Shown here piece after piece: positions 6,825-15,477 of a DNA stretch of 64,000 bases (its first letter is position 1; each line of letters opens with the position of its first letter). This DNA comes from Mucilaginibacter pineti (GTDB lineage: Bacteria > Bacteroidota > Bacteroidia > Sphingobacteriales > Sphingobacteriaceae). Below the pieces are notes generated by a model. It was not told the origin of the DNA. It was given only the letters and a program-made list of their open reading frames with translations, and made no database searches. The position numbers and the translations under genes are program-made. Where the stretch lies: NCBI RefSeq assembly GCF_900101875.1, contig NZ_FNAI01000002.1:558001-622000 (forward strand), in the 5' to 3' direction.

Positions 6825-7007
6825 CAATAAGGCTTTTGAAATATAAATTAACTAACAGTCATGAATTCATTACATCATCAACAGCCGCAGGCGCTATCCG
6901 CAACCATCAACCGATGTTGTTGTATGGCACAATGTGCTTTCTGGTTTTAGCGCCGGTATTCCGAAAATTTTATAACTGATTTTTCAAAGGCTCATTAAGC
7001 CTTATTG
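6825..7007 (+). promoter_or_regulatory. Mutually exclusive RNA pairings flanking Cys leader 6861
   Basis: CAATAAGGCTT (6825-6835), before the leader, is exactly complementary over 11 nt to AAGCCTTATTG (6997-7007), after the leader. Each can instead pair locally: TTTCAAA/TTTGAAA before the leader, and AAGGCT (6987-6992) with AGCCTT (6998-7003) after it. The 12-mer TTTTTCAAAGGC occurs on both sides. A ribosome translating or stalled in the leader would decide which structure forms. Confidence 0.45.
6861..6950 (+). CDS. Cysteine-rich leader peptide (29 aa) upstream of the tlpA pair
   Basis: ORF of 29 codons starting MNSLHHQQPQ and ending NRCCCMAQCAFWF then TAG; three consecutive Cys codons and a fourth four codons later. 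It lies 118 nt before the first tlpA-like start and downstream of an operator/promoter (6653-6703). Complementary RNA segments flank it (6825-6835 and 6997-7007), the geometry of a ribosome-controlled attenuator. It is the longest of the four Cys leaders found here. Confidence 0.6.
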   Translation: MNSLHHQQPQALSATINRCCCMAQCAFWF

Positions 7008-7068
7008 GATAGTTCATGCCCAAATTTTCTCATCAAATCAATTAACAATAACTAAAACTTATACTAAA

Positions 7069-8388
7069 ATGAAAATTTCAAATTACTTAACCAAGGCAAA
7101 GTTGCTTTCTGCCGGCTTGCTGCTCAGTGGTGTTAGTGTTTTATCGGCCCATGAAGGCCCAAAACCTAAGTTTATAAAAGAAGGCAGATGGCGCGGTGTA
7201 TTCACCGTAAGCGAATCGGAAGTACCATTTAATTTCGAACTTAAAGGTAAAGATGCGGAGCACGCTGTATTTACCCTTATAAACGGCAGTCGCCGCGATA
7301 ATTTCCATGTTAAGCTTATCGGTAAAGATTCGGTTTATGTAAAAATGAATACCTATGATGCAGCGCTGGTTGCCAAAATTAACGATGATAATACTATAAC
7401 TGGTGAATACCGCAGCCTGGTGCCGGGTTTTCGTGGTAATTCATTACCCTTCACAGCCGAATATGGCAAAACCTACCGCTTTGTTGAGCCCGACAAAAAT
7501 GTGGCCCCAACTGCTAATTTAAGCGGTAAATGGGAAATTAAAACCTATAGTAAAGATGCGGTACCGGCCTCTATAGCTATACTAAAACAAAACGGCAACA
7601 AACTTACAGGCGTGGTAATGACCGTAGTTGGCGATACCCGCGAACTGGAAGGAACGGTACAGGGCGATCAGTTTGCATTAAGCGGTTTCACCGGGCCAAG
7701 TCCGTTTATTATAAAGGGAAAAATTAATGCCGATGGTTCTATCAGCGGCGAAGAAGGTTTCGGGATCTACAAAAACCTGAAGTTTGATGCCGCCAAAAAT
7801 GAGCGCGTAGAATTGCCCGATCCGTATAAACTTACCTTCCTGAAAGATGGCTACAAAAAGCTTGATTTTTCTTTCCCTGGTATCGACGGTAAACAGGTTT
7901 CTTTAAGTGACGATAAATATAAAGGCAAAGTAGTTATAGTAGAGATCATTGGTACCTGGTGCCCTAACTGTACAGATCAAACCGTGTTTCTTTCGCCGTG
8001 GTTCAACAAAAATCATCAGCGCGGCGTTGAGGCCATTGCCCTGGGTTTTGAGCAGAAGGATAGCCTGGAGTATGCTAAATACACGCTTGGTAAGCTTAAA
8101 GAAAAATATGCCATCAATTACGATATCGCTTTTGGCGGTCTGGCCGATAAAAAACTGGTATCGCAAAAGCTGCCTGCGCTTAATAAGTTCATTGCTTTCC
8201 CTACCACTATCATTATCGACAGAAAAGGCGATGTAAGGGAAATTTATACCGGCTACACAGGTACAGTTACCGGCAAATACCACGAAGATTACGAAAAGAA
8301 ATTTAACAAATTATTGGATGAACTTATAGCCGAGCCTGCTCCAGAAACAGCCGCTATTGCCCAACCAGCTACACACCAGGGAAACTAA
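7069..8388 (+). CDS. TlpA-like thioredoxin-fold protein, copy 1
   Basis: A 439-residue exported protein with a signal peptide (ending near SVLSAHE). Residues about 25-260 form a beta-rich N-terminal region of unknown function. The C-terminal 170 residues are a TlpA/AhpC-TSA-type thioredoxin domain with the redox pair in GTWCPNCTDQ, then FPTTIIIDRKGDVREIY containing the cis-Pro segment. It probably works in periplasmic thiol-disulfide exchange. It is a tandem paralogue of the next gene, 24 nt downstream. Expression is likely governed by the operator and Cys leader upstream. Confidence 0.85.
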   Translation: MKISNYLTKAKLLSAGLLLSGVSVLSAHEGPKPKFIKEGRWRGVFTVSESEVPFNFELKGKDAEHAVFTLINGSRRDNFHVKLIGKDSVYVKMNTYDAALVAKINDDNTITGEYRSLVPGFRGNSLPFTAEYGKTYRFVEPDKNVAPTANLSGKWEIKTYSKDAVPASIAILKQNGNKLTGVVMTVVGDTRELEGTVQGDQFALSGFTGPSPFIIKGKINADGSISGEEGFGIYKNLKFDAAKNERVELPDPYKLTFLKDGYKKLDFSFPGIDGKQVSLSDDKYKGKVVIVEIIGTWCPNCTDQTVFLSPWFNKNHQRGVEAIALGFEQKDSLEYAKYTLGKLKEKYAINYDIAFGGLADKKLVSQKLPALNKFIAFPTTIIIDRKGDVREIYTGYTGTVTGKYHEDYEKKFNKLLDELIAEPAPETAAIAQPATHQGN

Positions 8389-8412
8389 TAACTGATCTTA
8401 TAAACTACAAAA

Positions 8413-9741
8413 ATGAAAACCATCAACTTAATTACCTCATTCAAATGCCTGTCTGTAGGCTTGTTGTTTAGCGGTGCAGCGGCGCTGGCTGCCGATAAAA
8501 ATCCGCCGATAAAGTTTATTAAAGAAGGCGTTTGGCGCGGTGTATTCACCGTGGCCGAAACCAAGGTGCCATTTAATTTTGAGCTTAAAGGTAAGGACGC
8601 CCAACACGCTGTATTTACCTTGCTTAATGGCAGCCGCCGCGACAATTTTCACGTACAGCAAATAGGTAAAGATTCGGTATTTATAAAAATGAATACCTAC
8701 GATGCTGCATTGGTTGCCAAGGTAGAAGAAGATGGAACCCTAAGCGGCGAATACCGCAGCCTGGTACCCGGTTTCCGCGGAAACTCATTGCCTTTTATTG
8801 CAGAGTATGGTAAAAGCTACCGTTTTGTTGAACCGGGAAAAGATGTGGCCCCCGCCGCAAACCTAACCGGTAAATGGGAACTGAAAGTTTATTCAAAAGA
8901 CCAGGTGCCCAATAAAATTGCAGTATTAAAGCAAACAGGCAATAAGCTTACCGGCGTAATTATGCAGGTAACCGGCGATAGCCGCGAGTTGGAAGGCACC
9001 GTACAGGGCGATGAGTTTGAGCTTTCTGGTTTTACCGGTCCAAGCCCTAAGATCTACAAAGGAAAGATCAATGCGGATGGTACGCTGAGTGGTGAAATTG
9101 GACAGGGTATTTATGACAATACCAAGTTTGATGCCGTTAAGGATGATAAGGCCGAACTGCCTGATCCGTACAAGTTGACCTACCTGAAAGAGGGCTACAA
9201 AAAGCTTGATTTCACGTTCCCCGATCTTACCGGCAAGTCTGTTTCCCTGAGCGATAGTAAGTATAAAGGCAAGGTAACCATCATTGAAATTGTTGGTACC
9301 TGGTGCCCTAACTGTACAGATCAAACCGTGTTTCTTTCACCCTGGTTCAATAAAAATCATAACCGCGGTGTAGAAGCCATTGCTATTGGCTTTGAACAAA
9401 AGGACAGTTTAAAATACGCCCAGTATACTTTAGGCAAGCTGAAAGAAAAATACAATATCCAGTATGATATTTTATTTGGCGGCCTTGCCGATAAAAAACT
9501 GGTATCGCAAAAACTACCTGCCTTAAACAAGTTTGTAGCGTTCCCTACCACTATTATTATTGATAGGAAAGGCGATGTGCGGGAAATTTATACAGGCTAT
9601 ACCGGCACCGTAACAGGCAAATACTACGCAGATTATGAAAAGAAGTTTAACAAACTACTGGATGAACTGATAGCCGAACCTGCACCAGCTAACGAGGCAA
9701 ATGCTGCCAATACCAATAACGAAATACTAAAAGGAAAATAA
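8413..9741 (+). CDS. TlpA-like thioredoxin-fold protein, copy 2
   Basis: A 442-residue tandem paralogue of the preceding gene with the same layout: signal peptide (ending near ALAADK), N-terminal beta-rich region and C-terminal thioredoxin domain with WCPNC. The two proteins agree along their whole length and share long stretches of identical DNA around the CxxC codons, pointing to recent duplication or gene conversion. They differ mainly in the signal peptide and the acidic/Asn-rich C-terminal tail. It is co-transcribed with copy 1 and followed by a terminator. Confidence 0.85.
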   Translation: MKTINLITSFKCLSVGLLFSGAAALAADKNPPIKFIKEGVWRGVFTVAETKVPFNFELKGKDAQHAVFTLLNGSRRDNFHVQQIGKDSVFIKMNTYDAALVAKVEEDGTLSGEYRSLVPGFRGNSLPFIAEYGKSYRFVEPGKDVAPAANLTGKWELKVYSKDQVPNKIAVLKQTGNKLTGVIMQVTGDSRELEGTVQGDEFELSGFTGPSPKIYKGKINADGTLSGEIGQGIYDNTKFDAVKDDKAELPDPYKLTYLKEGYKKLDFTFPDLTGKSVSLSDSKYKGKVTIIEIVGTWCPNCTDQTVFLSPWFNKNHNRGVEAIAIGFEQKDSLKYAQYTLGKLKEKYNIQYDILFGGLADKKLVSQKLPALNKFVAFPTTIIIDRKGDVREIYTGYTGTVTGKYYADYEKKFNKLLDELIAEPAPANEANAANTNNEILKGK

Positions 9742-9760
9742 ATCACTAAACTAAACCGAT

Positions 9761-9793
9761 CCCGGCAGGGGGTAACAGCTTTGCCGGGTTTAT
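9761..9793 (+). terminator. Terminator after the tlpA pair
   Basis: Stem CCCGGCA (9761-9767) with TGCCGGG (9782-9788), followed by TTTATT. It lies 19 nt after the second tlpA stop and before yceI. Confidence 0.6.
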
Positions 9794-9821
9794 TAAAAAT
9801 CAATTAAACAGTAAACCCACC

Positions 9822-10490
9822 ATGACAAAATTATCAGGCGCTGTATTATTTACAGCATTCGTATCGTTAACAGCGTTCACACCATCGGCTATAAAAAGCG
9901 TTAAGCTTACAAAAGGGAAAGCCAATACCATTAAAACGGTAGAAACCCACAAGAAATTTAAAGTTGCCACCTTTAAGGTTGATAACGAAAGCAGTAAACT
10001 TACCTGGGCGGCAAAAAAAGCAACCGGCGATCATAACGGCGAAGTAAAAGTGAGCAACGGTAATTTTTCAGTTGAAGGCAGCGCGCTTAAAGGCGGCAGT
10101 TTCGATATCGACCTCAACACCATTACCGATGCCGATCTTACCGACCAGGCCTCGAACGACAAACTGGTAAGCACGCTTAAAAGCGAAACGTTTTTCAATA
10201 CCGAAAAATTTCCAAAAGCAAGTTTTGCCATTACCTCGGCCACAAAAACAAGCGGAAACCAATATGATGTGAAAGGCAAATTAACCATTAAGGGTATCAC
10301 CAATGATGTAAGCTTCCCGGCCACTGTAACTGTTGCCGGCAAAAAGCTGGTTGCCAATGCAAAGATCACCGTTGATCGTACAAAATATGACATCAAATTC
10401 CGCTCAAAAAACTTTTTTGAAAACCTGGGCGATAAGGTGATCTACGACGATTTTGATATTAACGTAAACCTTAATGCTAACGCGCAATAA
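9822..10490 (+). CDS. YceI family lipid-binding periplasmic protein
   Basis: A 222-residue protein with an N-terminal signal peptide and a YceI-like lipocalin beta-barrel: KVDNESSKLTWAAKK, NGNFSVEG, GGSFDIDLNTI, KLVSTLKSETFFNTEKFPKA, GKLTIKGIT and VDRTKYDIKFRS are characteristic. Family members bind isoprenoids such as polyprenyl quinones in the periplasm. It sits between thiol-redox proteins and a di-haem peroxidase, consistent with an envelope redox or stress role. Confidence 0.9.
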   Translation: MTKLSGAVLFTAFVSLTAFTPSAIKSVKLTKGKANTIKTVETHKKFKVATFKVDNESSKLTWAAKKATGDHNGEVKVSNGNFSVEGSALKGGSFDIDLNTITDADLTDQASNDKLVSTLKSETFFNTEKFPKASFAITSATKTSGNQYDVKGKLTIKGITNDVSFPATVTVAGKKLVANAKITVDRTKYDIKFRSKNFFENLGDKVIYDDFDINVNLNANAQ

Positions 10491-10531
10491 GGCTTTTACT
10501 TCCATCAATTAAAATTTTATTTAACAAACAA

Positions 10532-10563
10532 GGGCCGCCGGTTTAGGCGGACGGCCATTGTTT
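10532..10563 (+). terminator. GC-rich hairpin after yceI
   Basis: GGCCGCCG pairs with the GGCGG-AC-GGCC segment, followed by ATTGTTTT. It lies about 45 nt after the yceI stop. The stem has mismatches, so strength is uncertain. Confidence 0.45.
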
Positions 10564-10685
10564 TGCCAAAAAAGCATTTGAGAATTTTGTATGGTTGGTT
10601 CCCAGGGATCATGAGCTGGGGTGTATTGGGCACCCCGGCAAAGATCCCACATTAACCTGTAAAGTATAGCTAAATGCATAATGTT

Positions 10686-11648
10686 ATGAAAAAAGGAAAT
10701 ATACTTTTGGTTATTGTAGCTATCAGCACGCTGATAGGTTTTATGAGTTTTGTGGGCACAAAAGATGATGTGCAAACCAAAGAGCAATTGGGCGAGAAAC
10801 TTTTTTTTGACCCCATACTGTCTGTCGATAACACCATCAGCTGCTCATCATGCCATAAGCCGGAATTTGCATTTGCAGATACCGCTACCTTCAGCATAGG
10901 TATAAAAGGCAATCTTACATCAAGAAATTCACCGGGACTAACTAATCTATCTGGCCGGCCGCACTTGTTTTGGGACGGACGCGCCTCATCGCTTGAGGAA
11001 CAGGCATTGGGGCCAATTACATCGGCTACAGAAATGGGGCTTCCTATTGAGGATGCCGTAAAAAAATTAAACGCAAATAAATACTACGCTGATGCATTTC
11101 AAAAAATATTTAAATCAACACCCACCAAAGATAATTTGTTGAAGGCCATAGCCTCATTTGAGCGCACGCTGGAAACATCAAACAGTCCTTATGACCGCTA
11201 TATCAACGGCGATGATAATGCGCTATCAGCCGCCGCTGCGCGGGGGCGGTTACTGTTTATAGGTAAAGCTAATTGCAACAACTGCCACTCGGGCGAGGAT
11301 TTTACCGCCGACAGGTTTAAAAGTATTGGCTTATATAACGGTAAAGATCTGAATGATCCCGGTCGTTCCGCTATCACCAAAAATAAAACTGAAGACGGTG
11401 AATTTAAAATACCAAGCCTGCGCAATGTGGCTGTTACAGCGCCATATATGCACAACGGAAAATTTAAAACGCTGAAAAGTGTGGTTGAATACTACAATAA
11501 CCCATCGGCAGTGGTAAAGGATGGCATAAACCGCGATCTGTCGCTTGATAAGCCGCTAAACTTAAACGACGGTGAGATAGGCGATATTGTGGAGTTTTTA
11601 AAAGCCCTTACTGATGATCGTTTCAAGCAAAAGCTCGCATCAAACTAA
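10686..11648 (+). CDS. Di-haem cytochrome c peroxidase (MauG/CcpA family)
   Basis: A 320-residue exported protein with a hydrophobic N-terminus (MKKGNILLVIVAI), chosen as the start although an ATG lies four codons earlier. There are two c-type haem sites, CSSCH near residue 58 and CNNCH near 200, plus LFFDPILSVDNTISC, NSPGLTNL, FWDGRASSLEEQALGPI and NVAVTAPYMHNGKF, all typical of bacterial cytochrome c peroxidases. It probably reduces H2O2 in the periplasm. Haem attachment needs reduced cysteines, which fits the neighbouring thiol-redox genes. Confidence 0.9.
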   Translation: MKKGNILLVIVAISTLIGFMSFVGTKDDVQTKEQLGEKLFFDPILSVDNTISCSSCHKPEFAFADTATFSIGIKGNLTSRNSPGLTNLSGRPHLFWDGRASSLEEQALGPITSATEMGLPIEDAVKKLNANKYYADAFQKIFKSTPTKDNLLKAIASFERTLETSNSPYDRYINGDDNALSAAAARGRLLFIGKANCNNCHSGEDFTADRFKSIGLYNGKDLNDPGRSAITKNKTEDGEFKIPSLRNVAVTAPYMHNGKFKTLKSVVEYYNNPSAVVKDGINRDLSLDKPLNLNDGEIGDIVEFLKALTDDRFKQKLASN

Positions 11649-11757
11649 AATAATCCCCCTATTAAATAATTAATTAACCAAACAGCAAACGATGGTACCT
11701 GATGGCAGTATTAATACTGCTACAGCCACCGCTTTGCTTGTTTTAAACTATTGCAAC

Positions 11758-14523
11758 ATGAAGAAAATTGTACTCTTGCTTATATTTTTCGGCCTGGCAT
11801 ACGGGCAAAATGTATTAGCGCAAAAACGAACGGTAAGCGGTATAGTTACCGGCGCCGATGATAATAAACCAATTCCCGGTGTATCCATAACCGTAAAAGG
11901 ACTAAACCAGGGCGCGGTTACCAAAGCCGACGGTTCATTTGATATTGTGATAAGGAATGGTAAATACCTGGTATTCTCATTTATTGGCTATGAAACCCAG
12001 GAGGTAGAGATTGATGGAATAAAACAATTTAGCATCAGCCTGAAACCCGCCGGGAATAACCTGAACGAAGTGCAGATAGTAGGCTCACGCAACGCTAACC
12101 GCACCAAACTTAACTCGGCAGTTGCAGTCGATGTAATTGATATCAAACCACTGCTTGAGTCATCGCCACAAGTAAGTGTAACGCAGATCCTGCAGTATAT
12201 TTCGCCATCGTTCCACTCGGTTAACGGCAGTAATGCGGGCGATGCGGGTTCGGCTTTAAGCCTGGCCCAGCTGCGCGGCTTAGGTCCCGACCAGGTTTTG
12301 GTATTGGTAAACGGTAAACGCAGGCACAAAAGTGCCAACGTAAATTACGGTGGCTTGGGTAATGGTTCTACCGGTTACGATCTGAATTCCATCCCCACAG
12401 GATCAATTGACAGGATAGAGATCCTGCGCGATGGCGCGGCGGCGCAGTATGGATCTGATGCTATTGCGGGGGTAATCAACATTGTGCTAAAGAAAAAAAC
12501 AGATGACCTTGCGGTATCAACCTCGGGTAGTACCCGCAGGCGTGGCGACGGTGCAGTTACCCGTACCAGCGCCAACTATGGTGTAGGTTTTGGCAACAGT
12601 GGCGGCTATGTGAATGTAACAACGGAATATGCTACCCAGGCTGTTGCCTTACCATCTGGTAAAGCTGATGCCGGTTTGTACAATGGCCCTATTTACGGTG
12701 GCGGTGCCAATACCCGCGGGTACGATGCCATTTATACCAAAGAAATTGATGATGCCATACTGAAAAGCCGTGGTATCGACCGTCACTTTTTTGACCAGCG
12801 TGCCAGCGGCTCAAATGCAGGACAAGACGCATTACTGTTTTTTAACGCCGGATTACCGCTAAAAAACTCAGCCGAACTTTATTCCTTTGGTGGTATCAGC
12901 AGCCGTAACTCGCAATTTACGGCCACTTACCGCTTACCCGGCTGGACTTCAAGAAACAATAACTTTATTTACCCCGATGGATTTTTACCTGCCATGGAAA
13001 ATAACATAGTTGATGAGTCATTGGCTATAGGTATAAGAGGTAAAGTAGGCGACTGGAATGTAGATTTCTCGAACGTGTTTGGCAAAAACATATTTGGTAA
13101 CCGGGTTGATAATTCACTAAATGCAAGCTTAGGTTTAAAAAGCCCGACAAGTTTTGATGCAGGCAGCTACAATGCCAGCCAAAATACTACCGCCCTTGAT
13201 TTCAACCGCTATTTTGGAAAGGTTTTAAAGGGGCTTAACGTTGCCTTTGGTGCCCAGCACCGGGTTGAGGGCTTCCAAATCAAAGCCGGCGAAGAGGCAT
13301 CGTATTCTAAAGCAGATCAGCGTACTATTGTTGATATAGATACCACTACGGGCGGTATTCCATACCTGTCAAACGGAGGCGTTACCTCCTTGAACGGACT
13401 TTCGGCAGGTTCGCAGATCCACCTTGGTTTCAGGCCCGAGAATGCGGTTAATGTAAACCGTTCCGTAACTGCCGGTTACATTGATGCAGAGCTGAATATA
13501 ACCAAAGAGTGGCTGGTATCCGGTGCCGGTCGCGCAGAATATTTTTCTGATTTCGGCAACGTATTTACCTGGAAAGCAGCTACCCGGTATAGTTTTGCCC
13601 CCTGGTTAAACCTCCGCGGATCAGCTAATACAGGCTTTAGGGCACCCGATCTGGCACAGTCATATTACACCTCTATATCAACCACGTTTCAGCAGGGCAG
13701 GGGCGTTGATATTCTAACCGCATCAAACCAAAGCGCAGCTGCAAGGGCATTGGGTATCCCTAAGTTATCGCCCGAAAAATCAAAGGGATATACTTTGGGT
13801 TTAACATCGGCCCCGGGCAGTAACGTGGAGCTGACTGTTGATGCTTACCTCATTAATATCAGTAACAGGGTGGGTAACACGGGTAACTTTACAGCTACGG
13901 ATGCCAATTTACCTGCCGACGTGAAAAGCCTGTTTCAGCAAACCGGTGCTGCGCAAGCCAACTTTTTTTACAATGAATTTAGCACACGTACTAAAGGGAT
14001 AGAATTTACCGGCAGCTACAAAGTATTACTTAATAAGGGCAACATCAACTTCCTGTTTGGCGGCAACTTCGAAAAAAACGAAGTAACCAAAGTAAATACA
14101 CCTAAAGGACTGGAAAAATATACCAACGTGATTTTAAGTCCGGGTGAAAAGGCAAGGGTAACTACAAATATCCCTGCCCAAAAGGTTAACCTGCAAGGTA
14201 TATATAGTGTAGATAAATTTACCTTTTTGCTACGTACTGTGTACTTTGGTAAGGTAACAACAGCATCGTTACTAAGCGCCGCCGATCCGCTTAATCCCGT
14301 ATATTTTTACCAGAACCTGAAACCAATTTACGTGACAGATATTTCTGTAGGTTACAGGTTTACCCCAAAACTACAGGGTACTGTTGGTGTAAACAATGTA
14401 TTTAACGTATTGGGCGATTATACCGATCCATCAATAGCAGGCTTACGGAATCCTACAGTTGTCGGCATCCAAAACGGAAGTGCGGGCATTCAGCCATTTA
14501 TTAAACTATCAGCTCACTTATAA
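11758..14523 (+). CDS. TonB-dependent outer-membrane receptor
   Basis: About 921 residues from the ATG beginning MKKIVLLLIFFGLAYG (signal peptide); an upstream in-frame ATG would give a non-signal extension. A CarboxypepD_reg-like domain follows (GIVTGADDNKPIPGVSITVKG), then a plug domain (LRGLGPDQVLVLVNGKRRH, GSIDRIEILRDGAAAQYGSDAIAGVINI) and a 22-strand-type barrel. No SusD partner is adjacent; the next gene is a DUF4397 lipoprotein. The substrate is unknown. In this context siderophore, haem or an organosulfur compound are all possible. Confidence 0.9.
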   Translation: MKKIVLLLIFFGLAYGQNVLAQKRTVSGIVTGADDNKPIPGVSITVKGLNQGAVTKADGSFDIVIRNGKYLVFSFIGYETQEVEIDGIKQFSISLKPAGNNLNEVQIVGSRNANRTKLNSAVAVDVIDIKPLLESSPQVSVTQILQYISPSFHSVNGSNAGDAGSALSLAQLRGLGPDQVLVLVNGKRRHKSANVNYGGLGNGSTGYDLNSIPTGSIDRIEILRDGAAAQYGSDAIAGVINIVLKKKTDDLAVSTSGSTRRRGDGAVTRTSANYGVGFGNSGGYVNVTTEYATQAVALPSGKADAGLYNGPIYGGGANTRGYDAIYTKEIDDAILKSRGIDRHFFDQRASGSNAGQDALLFFNAGLPLKNSAELYSFGGISSRNSQFTATYRLPGWTSRNNNFIYPDGFLPAMENNIVDESLAIGIRGKVGDWNVDFSNVFGKNIFGNRVDNSLNASLGLKSPTSFDAGSYNASQNTTALDFNRYFGKVLKGLNVAFGAQHRVEGFQIKAGEEASYSKADQRTIVDIDTTTGGIPYLSNGGVTSLNGLSAGSQIHLGFRPENAVNVNRSVTAGYIDAELNITKEWLVSGAGRAEYFSDFGNVFTWKAATRYSFAPWLNLRGSANTGFRAPDLAQSYYTSISTTFQQGRGVDILTASNQSAAARALGIPKLSPEKSKGYTLGLTSAPGSNVELTVDAYLINISNRVGNTGNFTATDANLPADVKSLFQQTGAAQANFFYNEFSTRTKGIEFTGSYKVLLNKGNINFLFGGNFEKNEVTKVNTPKGLEKYTNVILSPGEKARVTTNIPAQKVNLQGIYSVDKFTFLLRTVYFGKVTTASLLSAADPLNPVYFYQNLKPIYVTDISVGYRFTPKLQGTVGVNNVFNVLGDYTDPSIAGLRNPTVVGIQNGSAGIQPFIKLSAHL

Positions 14524-14537
14524 CAGATCAGTATATC

Positions 14538-15380
14538 ATGAACACTATAAATCATAAAAAATACGGGCAAACACTAAAAAAGGTGGTTGTGCCAAAACTT
14601 AATAAACCTTGGTTATTACTTGGCGCGGTGTTGCTATTTGCATCATCCTGCAAAAAAACCGACTATTTAAATATTAACGCTGCCGACAGGCCTGGTTTAG
14701 CGGCACATATAAGTTTTGTAAATGCCCGCCCCGTAAGTGCAAATATCCAGTTTTGGGTGTACACCACGCAGGTAACCAAAACGGCCTTAGCCATTAACAC
14801 AAAAAGCGATTACCTGGATACCCAATTTGGCGACGTGCAGATAAACTTTACCGAAGGTACCAACACCTCGTACAAAGCATCGCGCCAGTTTGGTAATAGT
14901 GCTACGTTTAGCTCTTCGGGCGGACCTAACGGACCGATTGCAAATTACTACCACACGGTTTTTGCAGTAAAAAACACCAAAGCCACCGCCGATTCGCTTA
15001 TCCTTTTCTATGACGATCTTTCGGCGCCGGCAGCGGGTAAAGCCAAAGTAAGGTTCGTGAACCTTGCGCCTGGTACACCCAATGTTGATTTTGGTGTAGC
15101 CGGTCAAACTGCCCTGTTCACCAATACCGCTTATGGCAGGGCAGGTGGTTCTATTTTATCCGGTACGGGCGCAAATACATGGTCGCTTGGGCCGTTTGTT
15201 TCGGTTGATGCAGGTGCGGTGAACTTTTCCGTTACGAAAACTTCAGATCATGCCGCGCTTACTATCTCAAATGATAAGCTGACTAATGTAACCCTTGCTG
15301 CCGGTAAAATATATACCATTTACATTAATGGCACGCCTGGTAGCACTGCTGTTGGCGCCACTATAATTACCCATAATTAA
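14538..15380 (+). CDS. DUF4397 lipoprotein
   Basis: A 280-residue lipoprotein: an N-terminal charged segment, a hydrophobic stretch and the lipobox FASSC. The segment KVRFVNLAPGTPNVDF is typical of DUF4397, a repeated Ig-like surface domain; an earlier related unit begins at HISFVNARPVSANIQF. It starts 15 nt after the TonB receptor and is surely co-transcribed, so it may be a surface-exposed accessory of that receptor. The function of DUF4397 is not known. Confidence 0.8.
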   Translation: MNTINHKKYGQTLKKVVVPKLNKPWLLLGAVLLFASSCKKTDYLNINAADRPGLAAHISFVNARPVSANIQFWVYTTQVTKTALAINTKSDYLDTQFGDVQINFTEGTNTSYKASRQFGNSATFSSSGGPNGPIANYYHTVFAVKNTKATADSLILFYDDLSAPAAGKAKVRFVNLAPGTPNVDFGVAGQTALFTNTAYGRAGGSILSGTGANTWSLGPFVSVDAGAVNFSVTKTSDHAALTISNDKLTNVTLAAGKIYTIYINGTPGSTAVGATIITHN

Positions 15381-15426
15381 TTAAAAATATAGCACAGATG
15401 TAAGTGATTTAATAGATGTGCTTACT

Positions 15427-15462
15427 AAGCTGTCCCGGTTAAATCCGGGCAGCTTATTTATT
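15427..15462 (+). terminator. Terminator after the DUF4397 gene
   Basis: AAGCTGTCCCGG (15427-15438) pairs with CCGGGCAGCTT (15445-15455) with one bulged T, followed by ATTTATT. It separates the TonB/DUF4397 pair from the superoxide dismutase gene. Confidence 0.6.
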
Positions 15463-15477
15463 AAAACAGAAAATATC

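Noticed and set aside
10521..10787. 88-codon minus-strand frame across the yceI/peroxidase gap
   Set aside because: It overlaps the start of the peroxidase gene and a GC-rich hairpin, and its sequence has no recognisable features.
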